From the NCBI GenBank assembly GCA_028753945.1, contig JAPNXP010000003.1, positions 5,146,001-5,210,000 on the forward strand: a stretch of DNA of 64,000 nt, written 5' to 3'. This DNA is from Hexactinellida sp. DTS-2022. Lineage: Eukaryota; Porifera; Hexactinellida. A program made the position numbers and the translations under genes. The notes beneath the pieces were generated by a model. The model ran no database searches. It saw only the letters and a list, made by a program, of their open reading frames with translations, and was not told the DNA's origin. Positions 11,641 to 23,294 of this stretch are shown piece by piece; positions within the stretch are counted from its first letter, which is position 1; every line of letters starts with the position of its first letter.

Positions 11641-12092
11641 GTTGAGGCCTAAGCTAAATGAGTGTAGGAGGCCCTACCCAATGAGTTTTATAGGTGTAAC
11701 TAAAAATACCGGTGAGAGGAACCAAGGATTGTAATTTCGCTTAAAAAAAGAGGCGAATACAATAGAAAGAGGAGCTAAGCACTGAAAAGAGAGGATGAAC
11801 ACCTTTCCTAAATACAAGTTAGTAACGCCCAGTCGGCTATAAGAAAGCAATAATATGTACAAGCTACACAATGTCAATTAAGTGGGTTCGGACATCAATA
11901 CAGTTACTTAAAGAATATTCTAATAAATGGATGTTGACTGTACATACAAGTGACTCCGGTAATACGAATTCCCGGAGAATACGAACAAGTTTAGACGGTT
12001 GTTTGCATCAACGAGAGTCTACTGTTGTATTTGTATTTGTACTGCATTGTATTGTATAATTATGGCCTGGAATGTGTATACACTATACTTAC

Positions 12093-12363
12093 TGGGAGTT
12101 ATAGAGTTATAGCGCCTGTGAATGCTCTCATCTTCGGGAGAGGGACCCTCTGAGTCCGTATCTCCCCTCTCTTCATCAGTGTCCCTACAGTACTCCATAT
12201 AACCCATTCTGAATGTGTCATAGAATGCCCGCTTCTTCTCGGGAGAGAAAGTCTCCGGCTTTATGGAATGTATCAGACGGAAATGAGATATCATTTGCGC
12301 GCCTGTTTTTAGAACCAGTCCTTCGCACCTGATGCATTCAAATGTTTTTCTGTATCGACGCAT
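12093..12363 (-). CDS. Zinc-finger gene Z3, exon 1 (C2H2)
   Basis: First coding exon, starting at the ATG at 12363. It encodes a basic start and one classical C2H2 finger (Cys10, Cys13, His27, His32; C-x2-C-x13-H-x4-H), followed by an acidic, Asp/Glu/Ser-rich tail. The donor GTAAGTATAG at 12092-12083 is near-consensus. The exon is 271 nt, leaving one base, which combines with the AG of exon 2 to give Lys; the phase therefore agrees with exon 2 at 10079. The open frame continues past the donor but loses conservation. A near-identical copy lies at 60615-60885. Nuclear DNA-binding role inferred from the finger only. Confidence 0.7.
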
Positions 12364-13085
12364 TTAAGTGATCGGTTTGCTAACATAGAATAATATAGTC
12401 AAGTCTGTATTGTGAACAATAATTCGTCTGCTTAATATGAGCACATTTTTATTATGAGCAAGCCTATGGTCCCAATTTAAAACCTACAGGTGATTGAGTT
12501 GAGTTCGCATATTAGGAAGTCTCTCTATATGAACACAATTGTTGGTTGATGTTCATTATAACAAAAACCTGACTGAAATAGAAATTAATTCATATTTTGT
12601 ATAAGAATAAATGAAGTTTAATGGATTCCACTAGATTCCACCATTCAGTCAACCACTAGATTATCTATATTCTGCTGCTGTTAATTCGATAATATACCAA
12701 TACTCAAAAGTTAAAAAACAAAAATTAAATCACTAGACCATTAAAATAGTATTACGAATGCTAAACCTTATTAAAAACAGTTTTACCGTTTGACTATTAG
12801 CATAGAGAGACTTACTGAGTTAGTGAGCTAACATCAGAGTACCTCAAGTAATGTGATTTTATCAACTCAGCTGTGGGAAAATATTCCCTTATACATCACA
12901 TACATTCATAATTCATATTTAGCATGCTGCATTTATAAACGTGCAGTCAACAAACTACGGTGGCTTAATTAACAATATTAATTTGATCAAACACATGGGA
13001 TTTCAGATAAAACTAAGTGAAGTCAAATAAGCAACAAATTTTCATTTGCCAAATAGATTGTACATTATTTAGATAGCTAATAGCA
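12364..13085. other. Spacer between zinc-finger genes
   Basis: AT-rich, no gene recognised. It contains one isolated unit (about 12620-12660) related to the GGATTCCACTAGATTCCA minisatellite of the foldback at 23295-24320. It is nearly identical to 60886-61966 apart from the insert at 61081-61437. Confidence 0.45.
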
Positions 13086-13411
13086 CTAGGCCAAAAACAT
13101 TCCGTTCTTCTCATTAAAAGAAATCTGTCTGGCTTTACAAGTGTCTCCGAAAAGTTTGTTGTGGCTTTTGAGATGGGAAAATTGAATAAATTCATTGGTA
13201 CAATACTTACAAGTATAGAATCTTTTTCCAGTAAACATCTCCTTGCAACGCCCTTTATACCTCCCAGTGTGAAGCTGGAAACCGTAATAGGAATACCCTA
13301 ATCCTCTCTTGCAACAAGGACAATAGTAAGGAGTACTGTCCTGTTCAGTATTTCTCGTAGACACAGGAATTGTATCATTAATGCTTTGGACTCGCTGTGG
13401 TGTGTGTGCAC
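13086..13411 (-). CDS. Zinc-knuckle exon (Z2 exon 2, twin CCHC)
   Basis: Exon of 326 nt with acceptor ATATTTTCAG ending at 13412, entering in phase 1 and closing with TAG at 13086-13088. It encodes two CCHC knuckles ('YYCPCCKRGLGYS...', then 'TCKYCTNEFIQFSHLKSH...'). Its natural 5' partner may be the exon at 22331-23116, about 9 kb upstream on the same strand, but that pairing is inference. Its duplicate at 61967-62322 is almost identical except across the first knuckle (see findings). Confidence 0.65.
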
Positions 13412-14527
13412 CTGAAAATATATTTGGTTATTTCTGAAATTATAATCCATTTGATTGATGCCAGTGAATATCTACAGTGTTTTGTCATTCTACCAAGGCT
13501 TATTAACTGTATTCATTATCAAGTGTATGATTAAACTTTCTACTCGACTCTTGCTGAGAACATTTCAGATATGGACATAACATTATGCCACCCTGAAAGT
13601 TTAACTTGTTTCCTCTCAAATGAACACAAAAATGAAGAAAATAAAATGCAATTGCAAACAGAATGTCCTTAGATTACTAAATTAATGAAGGGCTATTTTT
13701 ATAATGACTCTTCTTTAATACTATCCGGACTAACAAACACACAAATAAACAAACAACAATCGAGCTTCAATAATATAGATATAGGCCTGCTGTGGGCTCT
13801 GTTATACTTGATTATATTTGGTATCTACACGAGACTCACTCAGTGCCATTAAAATCTGTGCAATTTTTGTATTATTACATTTCACATATATTTTCATAAC
13901 ACCAGCCAATTACTCGATACCTTCCAGTCACCAAATTCATAAAAAAAAGATTATTCCTAATATTAATAGTGTACCCCAGTAGAACTACAAGCATGTCAAC
14001 ATTCAGGATCATTTCAAAATATGGTCAGTAATTATTGTGCATTCATTGAATATTTGTTACCCTTACTTACTTACTTAATAGAATAAGTTGTACAAAGGTA
14101 AATACTAAGCAACAATCACTCTGTCCCAATAACACTCCCAACGAACTGAACGAACAAAACTGAATATTGATAAATTATAAATACTGAATCATTAATCAAT
14201 ACGTAAATATAAATACATCACTACAAATAAAAATATAAATAGATCACTACTCATATCTGCTTGCAATACCTAATAACCACCCAACTCATCTGAACTGAAT
14301 TAATTGAACGAATTAATTGAACGAACAGAAATAAAGAACTGAACGAATTAATTGAACGAACTGAACGAACGCGGGTCAGCCGTTGAACGAACTGAACGCG
14401 CATCAATTTGAGATGAACTGAATTGGGTTCGTCAACCTTTAATTCCCTAATTTTAACGAATTTATCTACACCGCGTAACAGCTAAGTGATCCATCGCGAA
14501 GCGGACGAGACCGAATGGCTCGGTAAA
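13412..14527. repeat. Duplicated intron, GAACTGAACGAA-rich DNA and a Helitron-like tail
   Basis: 13412-13740 is the conserved zinc-knuckle intron segment. About 14130-14420 holds irregular direct repeats of GAACTGAACGAA/AATTAATTGAACGAA. About 14470-14522 has the hairpin-bearing tail (ATCGCGAAGCG, ending GGCTCG) typical of the 3' ends of the Helitron-like family here. No gene seen. Confidence 0.6.
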
Positions 14528-16233
14528 TCTATCGGTATATTAAAAGCGGAATTGTTGTGTGTTTGTGTGTTTGTTTGTTTGTTTGTTTGTGTGTGTGTTT
14601 GTCCAGAATTAATAGGAAATACTACGAGTCCTAGAAAGCTGAAAATTGGCATGCAGGGGTAACTTTGTACTGCGACAACGATCTATTGGTTTTCTAAACA
14701 AAATAACGGGGTTATGACGTCATAAACGCACATATTTGGGAATAACTCTTTCAGTTCTTATCCGATTCGGCCACAATTTTAGATGGGAAGACAACATGAA
14801 ATGAGACACACGTATACCGATTTCTGGGATTGTGACGTCACGTACGAACTAATTTGGATTCAGCTCTTACATTTTTTATTCAATCATCAAACAATTTTGT
14901 CACGTTATAAAACAGAATGTGTTGCCATGGCCTACTTAATATACGGCCGTGTATGTCACCGAGAAGGCCAAAAAAATAGAAGGCCAGTTTATAAATTTCA
15001 TTCTAGGATAAACAATGCCTCCTATTGTTATCATTTGCATTGTATATGGGGTAATCAACCATCGCGAGTTCAATGGAACCACTTTTGATAATCTCAGATT
15101 TGTGGTTAAGCTGTTTAGACGCCATTTAATGATGACACAACAAATATACTATATATACAATTCGAGTCTAAAAGAACTACGAGAAAATGAGATATTTTGC
15201 TAATATGCTTAGTAAACATTTCCGAATATATAATGAGAATTAATAAATATAAACCAGCACTTATATACGTTTTATGGACGCAAATAGTAAGTTGTAATTC
15301 GGATACTACTTGTATTTTAGCATGTGGTTGCTTTATAATTTTTAGAATTTTTAGAATGTCGCCATTTTGTGCCTTGGAGTGTTAAAATAAATCCCTATTT
15401 TAGTATTCCTGTGATAAAATTATTAGAAGGTAGGAAGAAAATGAAATTTATGATAATTGAAAATTTTTCATTTTACCATAAATTGTTACCGTCACCATTA
15501 AATGGCGCCTAAACGGCTTAACCACAAATCTGAGATTCTCATAAGTGGTTCTAATGGACTCGCAATGGTTGATTACCCCATATACAACCAAAATAATAAC
15601 ATTAGGAGGCATAGTTTAGCTTAGAATAAAATTTATAAACTGGCCTTCTATTTTTTTGGCCTTCTCGGTGACATACACGGCCGTATATTAAGTAGGCCAT
15701 GGTGTTGCATGTCTCTATAAATTTTTATGATTTTCGCATTTAATCTGAGCCAGGCAATAACAAAAATGTAATCTACAATTGCTGCGTCATTGCACATATT
15801 GAGGTTTGATGATTTAATCTCACCTACATTATTTCCGAAATTGCATACTTGATTAATCCAGCTTGGCTTCGTTTATTTCTATTCGTGATGTATTTAGCTT
15901 ACGTCAATCACATAATAATATTACATATCAAAGTAATTAAACTATTTACAAACAATTTACTATGCAGTAAATCCTGGGTTAGTAAATAACATGAATTAAT
16001 TAATTAATTACTTGACCTACTGGGGTCCCAAATAGCAACTGAACTGAACAAGTACGTGTAATTTACAAGTCACAGGTTTTAACTTATTTATATGAGTGAT
16101 TTTATAAGGAGAGTAAGGCCGCGAAGCGGCCGTTAATTGTTTTGCGTAGTGTCTAATGCGAACGAACAAAGGTCGCGAAGCGACCTTTGTGAGAGAGTAA
16201 TCCGTCGCGAAGCGACCAAGACCGAAGGGCTCG
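14528..16233 (+). mobile_element. Helitron-like element, type 1, with nested foldback
   Basis: Begins TCTATCGG...ATTAAAAGCGG right after an A, and ends in a hairpin tail (GGCCGCGAAGCGGCC, GGTCGCGAAGCGACC, GTCGCGAAGCGAC) followed by GGGCTCG and a T. The first about 300 bp match the start of the element at 51122-51792. No target duplication. No Rep/helicase frame, so non-autonomous. A foldback element is nested at 14926-15701. Confidence 0.65.
14926..15701. mobile_element. Foldback MITE with about 200-bp inverted arms
   Basis: Arms at about 14926-15130 and 15495-15701 are inverted copies, starting CATGGCCTACTTAATATACG. A 7-bp direct repeat GTGTTGC flanks it (14919-14925, 15702-15708). The open frames inside are shadows of the arms. 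Superfamily uncertain. Confidence 0.8.
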
Positions 16234-17181
16234 TTTTATTAAATCTCGATTGTTGTTTGTTTGTTTGTTTGTCCGGATTGTATTAAAGTGATGGGGGAAT
16301 AGAAACCGCATTTATATATGAGATATAAACTAACTTCCAAATGTTATAATGGGTAAACAAATGTTATAGTAGGTAAACAAGTATGTTGAACCCGAATTTC
16401 GCGTTTATAAATTTGTAATATGAATATTTGTTGTTGTTGTTGTTTACACAAATTGGTAAACAAATTAATGAAAATTCAAAATCAACCTAGAAGTTAGCTT
16501 TCAACGGGTTTTATAGGTAAACAAGTATGCTGAAGACGATTTTCGCGTTTATAAATTTCTCATATGAATATTTGTTGTTGTTGTTTACACAAAATAGGTA
16601 AACAAATTAATGAAAATTCAAAATCAACCTAGAAGTTAGATTTCAACGAGTATTATAGGTAAACAAGTATGCTGAAGACGATTTTCGCGGTTAAATTTTT
16701 TAATATGAATATTTGTTGTTGTTGTTTACACAAAATAGGTAAACAAATTAATGAAAATTCAAAATCAACCTAGAAGTTAGCTTTCAACGGGTATTGTAGG
16801 TAAACAAGTATGCTGAACACAAATTTCGCGTTTAAATTTTCTAATATGAATATTTGTTGTTGTTGTTGATGTTGTTGTTTACTCAAAATAGCTAAACAAT
16901 TTAATGAAAATTCAAAATCAACCTACAAGTTAGCTTTCAATGGGTATTATAAGTAAACAAGTGTGCTGAACACGAATTTCGCATTTATAAAATCTAATAT
17001 GAGTATTTGTTGTTGTTGTGGTTTACACAAATAGGTAAACAAATTAATGAAAATCAAAATCATAACGTCCCTTTCTACCATTTCCATGGTAGAAAATGTG
17101 AGGAGTAAGGCCGCACAGCGGCCATTAACTTGAGGTGCGTAGCACCGATCTGTCGCAAAGCGACCGAGACCGAAGGGCTCG
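16234..17181 (+). mobile_element. Helitron-like element, type 2, carrying tandem satellite units
   Basis: Starts near TTTATTAAATCTCG (the intact 5' end TCTATATTATTAAATC is seen at 63448). It carries about five units of roughly 140 bp, each with ATTTGTTGTTGTTGTTTAC, GTAAACAAATTAATG and a 'cctagaagttagctttcaa' block, and ends with the GGCCGC..GCGGCC hairpin and GGGCTCG before T. It sits head-to-tail behind the type 1 element. No coding capacity. Confidence 0.6.
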
Positions 17182-17210
17182 TATATATTACATTCCAATC
17201 TAAGGGATAA

Positions 17211-17338
17211 AAAAATCTAAGATTTCAGCTGTGCAGACAGCATTTTCTTGTGGAGGCACTATCAGTCATTGAACCACCAAATATAGAGCCTCCAATGAAA
17301 ATGCAGTTGACACATCTGTAATTTTAGATTTTTTAATC
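17211..17338. repeat. Diverged palindromic MITE (hairpin family, copy 1)
   Basis: About 125-bp imperfect palindrome with arms 'aaaaatctaagatttcagctgt' type and complement, separated by a short loop with 'tggaggcactatcagtca'. It is the most diverged of four related hairpins (others at 41156, 42798 and 58802). Confidence 0.6.
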
Positions 17339-17551
17339 ACTTAGAGCTATAGAGGGTGCAAATTATGTGCGATTAAGTGACTTTTCATGCTTCTCAAAAT
17401 GTGACAATGACGTCAAAACTCGGTGAGGAGTATTAAATTTTGCCTGGAAACCTAAATTCGTTGTCGCTATATGCCAAAAATAAGATTTAGAAACCGTCCA
17501 GTTTGTTCAATCAACTCGGAACAAACAAACAAAAATATACACACACAATGT

Positions 17552-17585
<34 letters not shown>

Positions 17586-18512
17586 ACGGTTTGTGTTTTG
17601 ATAGTATAGATATAAATCTTTGTGTTTTAATAGTATAAATATATCTAGAAAAAGAGCCTTTTCGGACACTATAAAGTGCATGGGTGCTGAAACTCTCCTA
17701 CGCCAAGGCGGGTGCAACTTTTATATTCAAATGTGAATGGTCAAAAACAATGCGTAAAATTGAATGCTCAGGTCCCCAAAAGCATTTGAATGATTCATGA
17801 AAATATCGTCATAACCTTTTACAGGTACAGGGTTTCATCTATACCCCTTAGGTCCTCAGGGGGGGGGGTGGGGGGGTTAGCTCCCCTGAAATTTTTTTGA
17901 GAAAAAGGTTAATTATAAAAAGATAATTATGAAAAGTTTTGTGAATCTAAATTGGAGTCCCATACAGGGATATGACTAGAATAGGATAGCAGGTGGAGTT
18001 TTAATAAACCGAGTTGAAATTTATTACACCATAAATAGTTAGAATAAAACGAGTTAGAAAAAAACAGATAGAAATTAAGTAACAACGAATTAAATAATAA
18101 AGGCAGTAAATTCGTAAGAAAAAAACCATAGATAGAATAAACCAGAATAACCCGGTGTTAGAAACCCCGGATTCAACTGTATAAAAATATTTGTTATAAT
18201 ATTATAGATACATTCATGAGGAATTCTCTTAGGAGAACAAGGTCGCGTGACGGGCGTTAATTGCGTAGCTAGTATCTAAAACGAACAAACGAAGGAAGTT
18301 AGTCGGCCTAAGCGAGAGAGTAATCCGTTTTGAAGAGACCAAAAAGCAAAAGGCTAGAAAAATATCAAACCACGTATTAAACTATTATTTTCTAAATATA
18401 GAAATTACAGAATAGACAATCTTCGTTTTATATCGTGGTGGATAATTAAAGTAAATCAAAAAACTTTATCCAACTTAGTTAAAATCAAATCTCGAAATAG
18501 GAGATGGAAATA
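17339..18512. other. AT-rich spacer with microsatellite and decayed Helitron-like tail
   Basis: An (AT)n run lies at about 17562-17584 and a G-run at about 17857-17876. About 18226-18357 aligns with the Helitron-like tail (gggcgttaattgcgtag, gcgagagagtaatccgt) but its hairpins are eroded. No gene seen. Confidence 0.45.
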
Positions 18513-19000
18513 CAGTAGAACCTCCCCAATCCGGGCAACCTCGTCCGGGGGGTGCCCGGATCTTAGAATTTGCCCGGATCTCGGAAATAATCATAATTTC
18601 TATTGTATAATCAACTAGTGTTTATGTTCTGGTGTCTCAATACCTATTGTCTGACCTGATACGCACCTCCGACATCTGATCTTGGTATAAGTTTACCCAA
18701 AGAGTTCATAAATTTCGAATATGAATCGTATATAAAGTAGCGAGATTACCAAATGGCCAAATCCAAATCAATATTTACCGCCCAGATAAGGGTGGTTCTA
18801 CTTTTAGTAACATGTTTGACATACAAAACTGCAAAGATAAACTATATTTTTGAGGCTAATTCCCAGAAAAATGGCGAATTAATTTTGAACTTATACAAAA
18901 ATGTTGCCCGGTTCTGAGAGGTCCGGATCGTGACAAGACAATTCGTGACAGGACAATTCGTGACATCCACAATTCGTGACAACCACAATTCGTGACAACC

Positions 19001-19100
19001 GGGGGCCTTATGCACTAAACTACTTAAACTTAGCATAAACTAAGTATTTACTTAGTTTAAGTGTAAGTTTAAGTGTAATTAGTTTAGTTCATAAGGCCCC
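19001..19100. repeat. Small palindromic insert
   Basis: 100-bp foldback starting GGGGGCCTTATGCACTAAAC and ending GTTCATAAGGCCCC. The interior is repeats of TTTAAGTGTAA and its complement. No clear target duplication. Confidence 0.6.
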
Positions 19101-19944
19101 AGGATTCATCTAGCCTTAGAAAATCTGCCGCACCTAGGGTGCGCAGATTCATTATTTCGCGCACCCAAACAATACAAAAATCCAAATTTACCTAGTTTAA
19201 GGCCTGGAGATGCGCACCAGGAAATTTTTATTAGAAATTGCGCACCTCTGGGTGCGCATTACGTACCCAGATGAAGATCTGGCGACAACGACAATTCGTA
19301 CTATATTTAATTAAAAATGAACAGATTTCAATATGATCATATTAGAGATAACTTATAAATAGATTATAGAATCTCTGTAGAGTGCCAAATATTTATTTAT
19401 GCAATTTTAGAGTGACAAAATATACAATTCTTTCCTAATATGTATTGTTCATGTAGTCAACTATATGTTTATGATTTCCTTGTTATATACTACATAATAA
19501 ACTATACTATAGTATACGTGCAAGGTGCAACGATATTCATTCTTATCCACTGGAAATACAATATTCAAAATACTTTATTGTTGAGATATGGATTATATGG
19601 ATATTCCTTGGTCTCTTTTGCCAATACACCCTTTGGTAGTGATTATACCAACATAAATTCAAAAGGTTTGGCCAATGAATCGAACATTGCTCAACTACGA
19701 AAGAAAATCACTGAAATGGACGCATTAACCTTCCGAGCGCTAGATAAACGGAACAAAACTACCCGATTATTACTGCTAAATATTTAACTATTCTTCAAAC
19801 AAACTCAACAACTTCAACATCAATAACCGATGCTTTTAGCATACTTTTTGAAATTAGCGGCAATAGTGAAGTTGTTATTCTCAGAATTGTTCAAGAAGAG
19901 AGTGGTGTACCAATACGAGTGCAGATCTATTTGTTTTTGCAATA

Positions 19945-21600
19945 TTGCAGGATTTTCCACTTGTTTGGAAAGATACCCATTTATTTACAGAACTGAGAAC
20001 TTTGATAGACCAAACCTTTATAGTTTATCTGGAACAACAAGCTCTAAATGATCAGGCTGCAGCAGTCAACTCAAGTATCATCGAAATACTAAGAGATTTG
20101 TCATCAAATGGTCAAAATGAAAAGATCATTGAAAATGCTGACATTAGCTCAGAATCTGAATCTATTTTGGAAGATTGTATAAATCAAGATGAGTCTACTT
20201 CGGACCTTGAAAGTAGAGAAGAAGTTGATAATGAAACAGAAATGAAATTTTGCAAAACAGAGCGAGGCAAACCTTGCATTCTGGAAAAAGGTTATACGTA
20301 TACAAAGCATCGTGTCTCCCAAAACACAATTCAATGGCAATGTGTAGAGAGAAAATCATGTAGAGCCAGGATACACACCAATGAATCAAAAGTCGTTAAA
20401 AGGTCCAATGAACATACCCATGAACCTAATTCTAAAATATTTCATTGTAATGAGGTTAAAGCCGGAATCAAACGAAGAGCAGCAGAATCTCAAGAGCCAA
20501 CTCATTTAATTGTTGCCACTTGCCAGCAAGATTTCGAAATTGGAGGAAGAATCGGCTGTTTCTCTTCCCAGGTTGGATAGTTTGAAGAGAACTATATGCC
20601 GAGCGCGTAAGAAGGCAGAAAATGTCCCTTCCGAACCAACTTCACTAGATTCGCTTCAAATTCCAGAAGTTTATACAAGGACTAGTAAAGGCGAACCTTT
20701 CTTGTTAGTATATGTTTCTGGCTCTGATGCTGAAAACACAAGAATTATTTTTTTCGGAACTCAATCCAATCTAGCAACACTGAACACTTCCAGTATATGG
20801 TTAGCAGATGGAACATTCAAGGTGGCACCAAAGTTATTTCTTCAATTATATGTTATCCATGGATTAAAGGGGGGCCAGATCCTTTCGAAAATGGACATAT
20901 TTTGCCAAGCTTATTTGTATTATTACCATCAAAATCTGAGAACATATATAAAATAATGTGGCGCAAAATAAAGGATTTATGTCCAACAGCTTGTCCTTCA
21001 CACATTATCGTCGACTTTGAAAAGGCATCAATTAATGCTTTTAGAGAGAACTTTCCTCACACAACAATCAAAGGGTGTTTTTTCCATTTGACACAGAATG
21101 TGTGGCGGAAGATCCAAGAATTTGGTCTACAGTCGCGATATACCCAAGAACCTATTTTTGCATTAAAACTCAGGTTGCTACCAGCATTTTCGTTTGCTAC
21201 TCCTACAGACGTACCTGATATATTTACGGAGGTGTTTATGGAATTGCCGACAGAAGCATATGATTTGGCGATATATTTTGAAACGACTTATGCTAATTAT
21301 GTTGGAAGACACATTTCAAGCTCAATTCATGTTCCAAGCATGTTTCCAATTGAAATGTGGAATAATCATCAACTGGTGAATCATGGTATACCAAGAACCA
21401 CAAACGCTATAGAGGCTTGGTAGATCGTTCAACCATTTAATGTCATGTCAACATCCCTCCATCTGGAAATTCATTAACCTATTAAAAAAGAACAAGGGCT
21501 GGTTGAAATAAACGAGCATTTTATATGAGTGAAAGAAATCCACCTAAAAGGAAGAAATATCAAGACCAAGAAAAGGCCCTAAGATCCTGATTGACGGTTA
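19945..21600 (+). pseudogene. FLYWCH-zinc-finger MULE transposase, decayed
   Basis: An acidic leader is followed by a FLYWCH-type finger (about 20240-20430: 'TERGKPCILEKGYTYTKHRV', then W-x-C, CRARIHT and HTHEP). The transposase core has 'WLADGTFKVAPKLF' (first catalytic Asp), 'IIVDFEKASINAF' (second Asp), 'KGCFFHLTQNVWRK' (C-x2-H motif) and 'TTNAIEAW' (third acidic residue region). The frame shifts near 20500 and again in the G-run near 20865-20900, and a TAG at 21421-21423 follows the Trp where the family usually has His; related coding continues to about 21500. Clearly dead. An open frame just upstream (19671-19785) may be part of the same gene but is not recognisable. Confidence 0.8.
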
Positions 21601-22330
21601 TCTAACCCGCCCCAAGTTAGAGTTTTTAAAAGGAATTGCTTACAGATTTGAATTCTCCTCACAGTAAACATTAATTAATTAATTAATTCCTTTGACTCAT
21701 TCCTTGATCATTATTAGTATACTTGCATCACAATGACACCAATTATATACATCCATTAAAATTCATATTAATATAGACATCATTCATAATAACTTACCTT
21801 TTTAAATTAGTTAACAAACAATATGCTTGTCTCAGTTACATAAATACCGTATTGAATCGAATAAGCGCCGGGGGATTGAATAAGTGCCGGGTCAATAAAA
21901 ATGGCATTGGTATGGTATAATTATAACACATTAATAAATAGCTGGACAGTAATTACTTTGATTTTGGCAACTACGGTATGTATAGTGTCGCTGAAAACCA
22001 TTGGAACCCACAAAAATATTATTTTCTGGATTTTTCAAAAAAATTAGAATAAATTTGGCCCACAAAAAAAATAAGTGATGGGGCGCTTAATCGAAGAAAT
22101 ACGGTATTTGCAATTGGGAGCATACATTATGACCCGTGTCTATAGTGAGAGTTATATGTATATTCAAATTGTCACGAATTGTCCTGTTACGAATTGTCTG
22201 TATCCCGGATCTGGGAGGTTCTACTGTACATTTAAAATGCAAGCTAGGATTTTAAGGTCAAACATAGTTGGTAATCACACTAATTATCAAAACGTGCAAG
22301 TTAATATTATAAAAAATTGCATCACTATAC

Positions 22331-23116
22331 CTGTTTGGATTAGGTGTTCTACATTGTTGATAGACATCTGCAAGGTTTTACAGGTATGACCAAACTTTGT
22401 GTTATGTCTCTTGAGAGATCGGAGACTAAGATAATCAATTTGGCAATAAGGACAGGTATAGAATGTTCTCCCAAAGATCTTTCGTTTACAAAAACCTTTA
22501 GTCTTGCCAATATGAAATCGTAAAGTATTTAATGAATATCCTAATCCTTGACCACAATCTGGGCAATAATAAGGACCACTGTCTTCTCTCCGAATTAATT
22601 CTTTCTGTGACGATAACGTTTTACTATTTGTTGGTAATTCTTCTCCAGAGTCAATGCCTGTCATATCCATGGATTCATTAGGTTCTGTTATGTGGGTCAG
22701 TAAACAATCGGAGGAACTGGTGGCATCATCTGCAGGAGGAAACTCCTTCATTGTATCATCAGTTCCTCCTTCCTCTATTGTAAACTAGACACTTCTGTAA
22801 TAAATGGATATCGTTCTTTAATCAGGTCTAAAGTCATAACCTGTGATACATCTGGTACGTTTACCTCATCGGCTGAATTGCACTCTACACTGATATTCGA
22901 TCCTACATCTAACTCATCGACGTATTCTGTATCAAGAATATCATTCTCAGTCAAATTACTATTTCCAGCCTGCTTCTGTAGATCACTTTCTTGTACAGAT
23001 TCAAAGTAACTATCAGAATTTTTTTTATTATTAACAGAAAGTTGTTCTGTACTGATATTGTGTTTCTCCTTGGATTGCATCAGTTGAGTTGTCTCGAAAT
23101 ATTTCTCACACTCCAT
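22331..23116 (-). pseudogene. Zinc-knuckle gene Z2, exon 1, with 1-nt deletion
   Basis: Nearly identical to exon 1 of Z1 (27903-28689) but one A is missing near 22783 (TGTAAACTAG against TGTAAAACTAG), which stops the frame after 'TEVSSLQ' and leaves 786 nt instead of 787. The second half keeps the twin-CCHC module ('YYCPDCGQGLGYS...') in another frame. The donor G|GTATAGTG at 22330-22323 is intact. The start is the ATG at 23116. Consequence: the acidic N-terminal half and the knuckles can no longer be made as one protein. Confidence 0.8.
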
Positions 23117-23294
23117 TGAGACACTAGCTACTCAATCAGTGACATTTGAATATATTGAAAGTAATTACGCCCAGAATGCAACTAATGAATGCATCAATCC
23201 TTAATATATTGACGCATTCATTAGTGGGGCCCTGAAATTCTAACCATCTAAATATACTCCGCTGAATATACATATGGTCTACCTACTAATCAAG

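Larger units (their letters stand above)
534..14527. repeat. Segmental duplication, left copy
   Basis: This stretch is collinear with 55801-63447: NHL-A, NHL-B, foldback arm, zinc-finger exon 1, zinc-knuckle exon, and the Helitron-like tail near 14500. The interval from about 2990 to 10825 has no counterpart in the right copy. Long runs of intergenic and intronic sequence are nearly identical, for example 12094-12550 against 60616-61080, so the duplication is recent relative to most transposons here. Confidence 0.9.
18513..22226. mobile_element. Composite pogo-like element enclosing a MULE-type transposon
   Basis: The outer termini CAGTAGAACCTCCC (18513) and GGGAGGTTCTACTG (ends 22226) are inverted and flanked by TA on each side, as in pogo/Tigger elements. 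Inside them the motif ACAATTCGTGAC is repeated five or more times near the left end (about 18925-19300) and inverted near the right end (about 22168-22195); these probably mark the ends of a second transposon, the one encoding the FLYWCH/MULE protein. Two small palindromes lie within (19001-19100, and about 19105-19275), and a MITE with ACCGTATT..AATACGGT ends at about 21846-22108. Which termini the transposase gene belongs to is not certain. Confidence 0.55.

Noticed and set aside
14783-15385. Three small frames in the Helitron-like element
   Set aside because: They run through the arms of a foldback MITE and its loop; no conserved protein pattern.
16081-16160. Short hairpins GGCCGCGAAGCGGCC as transcription terminators or CRISPR-like repeats
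   Set aside because: They recur only in the tails of the Helitron-like elements, without spacers or cas genes, in a eukaryotic context.
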